Assembly (NCBI RefSeq): GCF_019393635.1 | Contig: NC_057861.1 | Location: forward strand, 301,279,468 to 301,343,467 | Length of the DNA: 64,000 nt | Origin: Dromiciops gliroides | Lineage: Eukaryota > Chordata > Mammalia > Microbiotheria > Microbiotheriidae | Reading direction: 5' to 3' | Part shown: one piece after another, positions 24,801 to 33,800 of the stretch | How the letters are laid out: every line of letters begins with the position of its first letter | Numbering within the stretch: the stretch's first letter is position 1 | Notes under the pieces: model-generated | What the model was told of the DNA's origin: nothing | Database searches by the model: none | The model's input: the letters and a program-made list of their open reading frames with translations, nothing else | Made by a program: the position numbers and the translations under genes

Positions 24801-27800
24801 TGGCTTACCTTCCGGAGACACCCAGATGCCATTGATCTGTTTTGCCTTAAATTTCTTTTTCCACTTTTCTACTTCAGAATTGTCATAGGTTAGGTTGGAA
24901 GGAATATCCTCAGAAGGTGAAAGGTTAAATACATGTTCAGGAGCTTCTAATGCAGCTAGCTTGGCTGCAGAATCGGCTCGTGCATTTCCCTTTGAAACAG
25001 GATCACTATTCCCTGTGTGGGCAGGGCAATGTACAACGGCTAGGGAAGAAGGCAGTTTTAGGGCATCTAAGAGGTCCTTGATAAGGTCCCCATTGGCAAT
25101 AGCCTTGCCCGAGGATGTTAGAAAGCCTCGTTGACGCCAAATCATACCAATAAAGTGGCATATGCCAAAGCCATATTTCGAGTCAGTAAAAATGGTGGCA
25201 CTCTTATCTTTAGCTATATTACAGGCCTGTGTAAGAGCCACAAGTTCAGCAGCCTGTGCACTAAAATGGGAAGGCAGAGAAGCTGCCCAGAGGGTGTCAT
25301 AATCAGAAACTACAGCAGCTCCAGTAAAACGGGTTCCCTCTCTCATAAATGAGGAACCATCTGTATAGAGGACAAGATCAGGATTTTCTAAAGGTGTATC
25401 AAAAAGATCGTCACGGGGTTTTTCAGCCATAGCAACTAAAGAAGCACAGTCGTGCAATGGTTCCCCCGAGAATGGTAAGTTAGGGAGTAGTGTTGCTGGA
25501 TTAAGAACTGTGCAGCGTTTTAAAGTGATATTCTCATTACCTAACAGGGTTATTTCATACTTAGCCAGCCTTTGATCTGAAAAGGCTTGTGTCCTGTGAC
25601 GTAGTAAGAGAGCCTCCACTTCGTGAGGGCATTGCACAGTTAGAGGGTTACCTAGGACCAAATCAGAGGCTTTTTCTACCAAAAGCGCTGTGGCCGCCAC
25701 TGCTCTAAGGCAAGGTGGCGCTCCAGCCGCTACAGGGTCCAGCTGAATTGAATAGTAGGCTATAGGACGTTGGTTAGGCCCCAGTGACTGAGTCAGGACT
25801 CCAGAAGCCACCCCCCTTTGTTCATGCACAAAGAGAGTGAAAGGCTTACTATAATCTGGCAGTCCTAGGGCAGGTGCTGATAACAAGGCCCGTTTTAATT
25901 CTTTTATGGCTGAGAGATGCTGGGGATCCAACTGTAAACTGTCTGGAACAGAACTTTTTGTAAGAGCTATGAGGGGTTTAGTAATTTCACCAAAAGAGGG
26001 TATCCATTGTCTACAGTACCCAGCTGCTCCCAGAATGGCTCTCAACTGCCTCTTAGTAGTGGGGGCAGAGAGTTGTTGAATGGCCTGGACTCTCTTAGAA
26101 GAGACAGAGCGAGTTCCAGCAGCCAAAATAAATCCTAAATATTCTACCTGGGGCAAACACCATTGTACCTTTGTCTTGGAAACCTTGTGTCCTCTCTTGT
26201 GCAGCTCCAGCAGTAAGTGACGGCTATCTTCCTGACAAATTTCAGCATTAGGAGAGGCCAAAAGTAAGTCATCAACATATTGTACTAGTATGGAGCCCTT
26301 AAAGGTAATAGAGGCCAGATCCTGCTGTAAAATTTGGGAAAATAATGTGGGACTGTCTACAAATCCCTGTGGGAGTCTAGTCCAGGTCCACTGTCTATTT
26401 TTCCAGGTAAAAGCAAATAAATATTGGAAGTCCTCATGTACTGGTATGGAGAAAAAGGCAGAGCAAAGGTCTACCACTGTGAAACATGTAGATTCATAGG
26501 GAATCGATGAAATTATCGTAGCCGGGTTTGGAACTATGGAATGTCTAGGAATAACATAATTATTAATCGCTCTAAGATCTTGCACAAAACGATAAACAGG
26601 TTTACCATCTGGCCCAGGCTTGGGTTTTTTAACTGGCAAAATGGGAGTATTGCATGGAGAGTGATGACATGGAATAATAATACCCTGGCTTTTCAAAGCC
26701 TCAATTATAGGGGTGATCCCTTCTATTGCTTCCCTAGACAATGGATACTGTGGAATGGAGGGGGGTGGTCCCCCCTTAACTTTAAAGGTAACAGGCATGG
26801 CAGACTTAAGGAGCCCCACCTCATTAGGGGATGAGGCCCATAAAGACTCAGGAATGTCAGAGGGGATTTTGGATACCTCCCCTGCTGTTCCTTGAGCTTC
26901 TGTAAGTAAAATTGGTAATAAATGAACAGTATCCTCTGGCAATTGTAAGGAGACAGCCCCATCTGGAGCACAAGATATGGTTGCTCTAAGCTTGCAAAGG
27001 AGATCACGACCTAATAAATTTACAGGGGCATCAGGCATGAGTAAAAATGAATGTTCCACTGTTAAGGGCCCCATAGATACCATGCGAGGATTCAATTTTG
27101 CCACTCTCTGGCTCTTTCCTGAGACTCCCACTACATTCAAAAATCCTACAGGTCTACACCCAGCATCTGGTTTGCTTACTAATACTGATTTAGAGGCTCC
27201 TGTGTCTAGCAGACAATCATAATAAGTCTCCCCCACTTTTAAGGTGACATGTGGTTCATTACTCTGGGGAGGTGAATGGACTGGCACAAGTGCATTCAAA
27301 AAATCCGGATCTGGGAATATATGGCTTTCATTATCTATGTTCCATTCCTCCCCAAGACACCATCATTCCTGTGTCCTCTTCTGAGGGGGGTCTTGGTTAC
27401 CATTATTCTGGTACTGCCTTTCTGTATTCCTCCAAAAAGATCTATTTCTATTTTGATTTCGCCTGTAATTAGAATTAGAATTTCTTCTCCAAGTCCTACA
27501 TTCTCTCAATTCATGCCCCTCCTTACGACAGTAACAACACACCTTAGTGTCCTTGTTCCGGTGTCCACATGGCTGACTAGGAATCGCTGGTGCCAGAATG
27601 CTCTGTTTAGGGTGATCTGGATCTTCCTCACGTGAGTCAAAGACATAATTTGCAAGTTCCTTAATTCTATCTACTGAGAGATTTCTCCAGTCTGGACATT
27701 GTTTCAGAAAGTATCTGCGTATTTCTGGCAGTGAATTATAAACAAATGTGTTGAGAATGATACAGGAATCTCTTAAATCTACTGGATCCAATCTGGTGTA

Positions 27801-30800
27801 CTGTCTAGCGGCCTCACAAAGTCTATCATAAAATCTGTTTGGTCTTTCATTAGCCTCCTGAGGTAGGCTTAAAAATTTCTGCCAGTTTTCCGGTTTTCTA
27901 GAGCAAGATTCCATTCCCTTCAGAAGTGTTTCTCTAGCATCTTTTAATCTTTGGAAATCCCTATCATCATTATAATTCCACTCTGGATCCTTTAGAGGCC
28001 ATTCCACATCGGCCTTACCTTTCGCAACAAGGGCATTTCCTGCTGAGATAATATCTGTAATCTCAGTTGGGGACAGTAAAGTTTCCAAAAGGCAAGTAAC
28101 ATCAGCCCAACTGGGTTGATATGCATTAAATATAGTCCTTAACTGTGAAATTACAGTGTTTGGATTTTTCTCAAAACTAGGGATGAAAGATTTCCATGCG
28201 CTCAAGTCACTTGGTCTAAAGGGGCTATATTTTCTGACTTGAATTGGCACTCCCTTCTTACTATGTTCTATAGCTTCCTGCAGAGGGAGTAGTTTCTGCT
28301 GATCTGATTCTGAACTTGGATCATCTCTAGTAGAAACAGCCATTTTGAGGTCTCTCTCCATATGTGAGAGTTTCCCCCACATCATAACAATGATAATAAC
28401 AAAAACAATGATAATAACAAAAACAAAAAAAAAACAACAAAAAAAAATAAAATCCTTAGTCGTATGAACTATGGATGTGGTATTAAAAGGTATTTCAATT
28501 GCAGGCATAAAATTTCTACTTATATTAAACGTATTTTCCCAAAGATTCTCACGTATACTATTATACAAAAAACTTTTTGCTGCCTGAATGAGGAAAAAAC
28601 CAATAATGTTATGAAGGACCATTGAGTAAACTATTCCTCTAAGTCGGGATGTTATGCTGTCCCAATACATTCCGATGAGAAAAATCAAAGGGATGGTAGA
28701 ATATTCGAGCATCTTGCCCTTTAAACTGGGCTGGCTTTTCTGTTTAAAGCAAGACTTTTAGAGGCTTAAAGTCTTTAAGGGAGATTAGACAAAGGGAAAG
28801 TCCGCGGGGGGGGGGGGGGGGGGTATTTGGAAAATCCACCGAATTAGCCGGCTTATGGCCAAACTAGGGAGGGTGGGAGGGTCCTTAAGGTCCCTTCGTG
28901 GTCGCCAAACTGTGAGATTTAAAATTGGATATTAGATCATAAATCTCCCCTACTTAACCCTTCCCTTAATTCATCTCCCAGACTAGTAAATGGAAGAAGC
29001 TTCTGGTTTTCTAGATAGAGCCTTTATTGTATATAAGGTGTTGTTGATTAGAAGGATAGGAAAACAGAAATACAGTACAAATCGTCTTAAATCTAGGCTT
29101 AGTCTATATTCCTTATAAAAACTCACCAAACCGATTTAGGCCACCTTTGGAGTGAGTCAGACCGTCTGTGCCGCGCCGCCCGGAGTCCCGCCAAGCCGGC
29201 AAAAAAGGCTACTCCTTTTTTCCACCCCGGAAGTCAAAAAAAAAACCCGGCAGGCAGTCTGACATGCGCAGCAGGCGCACTGTACCTGGCAGGCAGTCTG
29301 ACATGCGCAGCAGGCGGACTGTACCCGGCAGGCAGTCTGACATGCGCAGCAGGCGGACTGTTCATCTCCTCCCCAAAAGGGTGGTCCTTGAAAAACTGGC
29401 ATCTTTCAGTTATCCTAACCGACTGTTAAAAACTTTCATATTTTACCACAACTATATGAGGCATTATACTATTTATTCAATAAGCATTTTATTAAATACT
29501 TTCTCAAGCTCGTTATTACACTAAGCATTGTGAAAAGTACAAAATAAATATTAGAAACAGACTCTGTATCAAGGAGTTTACTGTTTATTTGGGGATTGGG
29601 GGGAGGGATCCTTAAGTATTCTGCAATAAAGAATTACACTCTTGCACAAAGTCCAATTAGAATTAAAATGCTTTTTTTTTTATTTGGCACTACGGTAGGT
29701 TAACTGGAGGGAAGTCAAAGACATCACCTGAATGGGAGGAGAGCTAAGAAACATTCTTCTGCCAGAACAGAAAGAAGGCAAAAACTTTTATAGAGGATAG
29801 ATGGGGTGTCCACTTGAAAGTGGAAAGTTCCTTTTGGGTGTGGGGGAAGGCCTGGATGCTTATCATATTCCTGAGTCCCAGAGGGATTTTTTTGAAATGA
29901 TGGTCCTGACCTTTGGGGTTATCTCTGTCTCCTGGCTCCCTCAGGTAGTAACCACACCTAATTGGCTTTCCTGCTATAGAATTTTATCTCCCTTTACTTC
30001 TTAGGTATGTCTATCCTGATATCTAGTTTGTCAATCAATACTTAAATAGTTCCTTGATTCCTTGACTTATCAGTCCTGTAATCTAGGCATCTTTGGTTTT
30101 GCTTCTCACTGGAGAAACTTCTGATTTATCCTAAGCCCCATTTCAGGGAGGAAATATGCTTCATCCAAGTAGAGAACAAATAAAGTTTACCTGTAAGCAA
30201 TCATACAATACCTTAGACTTTACATAGCTACTGTAGAGATTAAAGAAAGGTGATTGTTGCCCAAGTTATTCTTCCCTTCCTGAGTTTACGTTTTTTATAT
30301 TCTCAAACTCCATAGAGAAATAGAAAAGCAATTCTTACAATTGGGGTTCTTCACCTTTCTCCAATAGTAATGGGACTAGAGAGGAAAGGAATTATTTGAG
30401 TGACCTTGGAGAGGGAGAGGTTGGTGAGAGAGAAGTCAAAGGTGATTCCAAAGTTTCAAGAGTAGTTGACTGGGAGAGAATAATGAGGGAAAGGGAATTC
30501 AGGAAATGGAGACAGTTTTTCCAGGAAAAGGTAATTTCCCCAGTTTTAGACATTTTAAATTTGAGGTAACATTGGCATCCAACAGAAATATAGTTAGAAA
30601 TACAGGTTTAGTGTTTATGAGGAAAGTCATGGCTATAGATAGAGTTGGGGCTTGCTCAAATAAAAGCTGATAGATGAAATTATGAGTTGGGTTAATTCTC
30701 CCTTCCCATTTCCCTTTTAACCTCCAGGAGGCTAAAGGTTTATTGGCAAATTCCATGAGAACTTGTAGCATCTTCCTTAATCTCAGCTCCTAAAAACAAG

Positions 30801-33800
30801 TCTTTGTAACCTCAAAACAACTTAAGGAACTTTTAGGAGATTTTAATTTAGAGACAGGTTTATAGATGTCTAGTACTTTACAGTTTAGTCAGTGGTAGTA
30901 AACCTTGGCCAGATGTGAGAAGAACAATAATTGTCTAACCCAGTTTTTTTTTCTACTCTGTAAAGACTAAAGTAGTACAACTCTATCACCACCCCATTCC
31001 AGCCTTCCAGACTCAGTTCTGTATGTCAGTCTTACAATAGATGTAACAGTCATCCACTAACTCAAAAGAATCTCCCTCCTTACCTCTCTTGAATGTTAAC
31101 TGTATTCTTAAACCAAACTCATTTGACATAGCAAAGATAAATGAACCTGGAGCTAAGACATCCACCCTGTTATCTTTTTTCCCCTTATCCTTGTGTTTAA
31201 ACTGGAGAAAGGAGTAGCCAGTTCTTTAATTTTATAATATGGGAAAGAGAATCCATGATTGAAACATGTAGTTTATTTTAGTTTCTTAGCCTCTATCCCC
31301 ACCAAACAAAAGTTTTGCTAGAACTAAGAGTGTTGCTGCTTGCTGTTTGAATTTAATCTCCTCTTACTTCCCAGGCTACCTTCTAGAGGGAATGGTTAAA
31401 AGCAATAAAGGGGATACTATTGTATAAGGAATACTACTACCAAGCTTGTTGGCAGACAAGGAAATGAAGGAAAAGGGGGGAAAGATGGTGGAAATCTATA
31501 AACCAGATCTAATTAGTTCCTGAATAGCAGAATCATTGCTATTATTTTAGAATAGAAAAAAATGCCACTATTTGAATAGTATTCAATACTCAAAAAATAT
31601 TGAATTCCCTATGGTCTGTTATTGTTATTAATGAATTTGATGCTTTGGATGAGTTACAAGAGTCCCTTTATAAAGTAGATGAGGAGTGTATTGTGCTATG
31701 TCCTCTCTCCCTCTTACCTATTCAAATCAAATCCCAAATCTTAGGGGGGAAAATAGCACTTTCTTGATTTATCTCTAAAAAAAGGATCATAACCTTGCAG
31801 TTTCTGGTTTAGAGCACTTTTTTCCTTATTCCCTAGGCCTTTATACAATTTGCAGTGCCAGCTCGACAACCTACCTGCAGAACTGTAGGAACTTGTCTTA
31901 AAAGAACCCATACTTTGTTTCAAGGTTTCCCCAGGGAGATGGTGATGGAACAGGAAACAAATTCCAGACCACTAACTTTCTACTCATTGTTACCATTGTT
32001 CTAGTTACTATAGGGGAATGAAAAATGAACTTCAAGAGCAGTCTCAAATTTAGGGCACTGCTGGGAATGTCCATCCCTCCATCTAATACAATACTATTTT
32101 GCTGTTTAGCTAACTGATATGAGCAGTGTGATATAATGGAAAGAACAGTGGACTTAAGAGTTAAAGGACCAGGGCTCCAAACCTCTGATACTACCTGTGT
32201 AATCATGGACAAGTCACCTAATCTCTCTTCCAGTTCTAAATTTGGATTCCTATGAGAATTAGTATTCTATTTTGATTTTTCTTCTGGTGTCTTTATGTAT
32301 TTCAATGCAAATATGCCTTATTCTAGGTAAACTTGTTACCTAGTCAAATTTTCAGACTAGCGATATTTGCTTTAGTATGATATTGTAAGTTAACTTTATT
32401 AGATGTGGCTCCTACTCCATTTAGCTTGGCTTACAGAGTTCTAGAAGTGTTTCGGGGAGATTCCCAGGAATGGAAGAAAATTTGTCTTTACTATCTGAAG
32501 GTGAGAGATCCTCCTAACAAGTCAGGAAAATACAATAAACTAGGGTTTTAAATGAAATTATGTTTATTTACATACCTCCAAAAGTAGAACTAGCCAATAC
32601 TTTATAATCCTTTACTTCATTTTCAGTTTAGTCTTCTGAGTTCCATGGAGATGTCATGGATGTCATGGGGAAGAGGCATTTGCATCACTGAAATATACCT
32701 TATAGTCAACTGTGTTAAGATGTATGAAGTGAGGGATGGATATAACTTGACCTTTACTAGTTTTAATGCATGTTTTAACTCTCTAGTGCCTTTATTTTGC
32801 TTTGGTTAGTATTACTTATGTGATTCATCTGGATTTTAAGTGAAGTAGAATTGAATATAATTTTAGTAAGAACTGAAAGTACCAACTAAGTTCACAGAAA
32901 ATGAAGTATTCACCTACTAGTTTGCCAGCCAGTAACTAGTATGTATACCTATTCTGTTTCATCTAGAACCCTAATTTCAATCATCCTTCAAACTGTTGTT
33001 TTCCTAAAATAAGATTTCTCCCTACAGATATTTAAATGTGAATATCTATGGCATAGGTTTTCCTTTGAAATATGTATTATAAAACTAGGAAACAAAATTC
33101 AAGTGAATTTTGGGCAATGGAATCTCTACAACATAACACCACACATAATAAAACATTCTTGCATTGTTTAAAAGTTTTTCTTCTGAGCCTAATCTCTGGG
33201 TCTGTCTTACCTAGGCCAGAAGTTAGTAACCACTTTTGGGCCTAAAAGCTTTGACCTGCTGTTTCCAAGCTGGTCTGGTTTGCTCCTACCCCCTCCCCCA
33301 AATCCTTGTAATATCATATTGGTACAAGACTTAGTGTACTCACCCAAGCTGATTAGCTTAGCCCACTGTAACTTCCAAGCTCCAGTGATGCACCTAACTT
33401 CATCCCAGAAGCATGAATTGTAGGCATATACCATCATTCCCAGCTCAAAAAAATTTTATTAAAGCCAGAGTTAGCAAGAGATTTTCTCTTCTCAAAGTTC
33501 AAGTATTTGAACCTTGCATGATAATGGAATGTTGATTTGGCTACCTGTTATTTAGTTATCAATAGCCATTTCTCGATGTCTTTAGATACTAAGTGAACTA
33601 CAACAAAGTGACCTGAAGTATAATTTTTTAAAAAAATCTTCATCATGTTTTTGTTTGATAGGATCTATTAGTGGTGATATCATTGATGAATTAATGTCTT
33701 CAGATGGTAAGTTGCCTAAACTTATAACTATTGTCTATCTTCACACTGATCTACAGAAGTGAACTATTCTAAAAATTCTGTGAATTATTAACCCTTAATG

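Larger units (their letters stand above)
20928..29450 (-). mobile_element. OTU-bearing class I endogenous retrovirus, near-intact
   Basis: An 8523-base provirus in antisense orientation in E2F5 intron 6. Order in its own direction: 5' LTR (29450-28911), tRNA-Arg-type primer site (28907-28890), leader, gag (28712-27363), in-frame pol with a fused OTU domain (27362-23184), about 1.7 kb of non-coding sequence without recognisable env, polypurine tract (21479-21468), 3' LTR (21467-20928). The LTRs read the same by eye and both long frames are open, so the insertion is recent. Capsid and integrase features and the UGA gag/pol layout are gammaretrovirus-like. Whether it is transcribed or mobile cannot be told from sequence. 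Confidence 0.97.

Noticed and set aside
27299..27299. TTG as start codon of a separate pol gene
   Set aside because: The frame is open upstream to the gag UGA. Readthrough explains expression, and TTG initiation in an animal retrovirus is unlikely.
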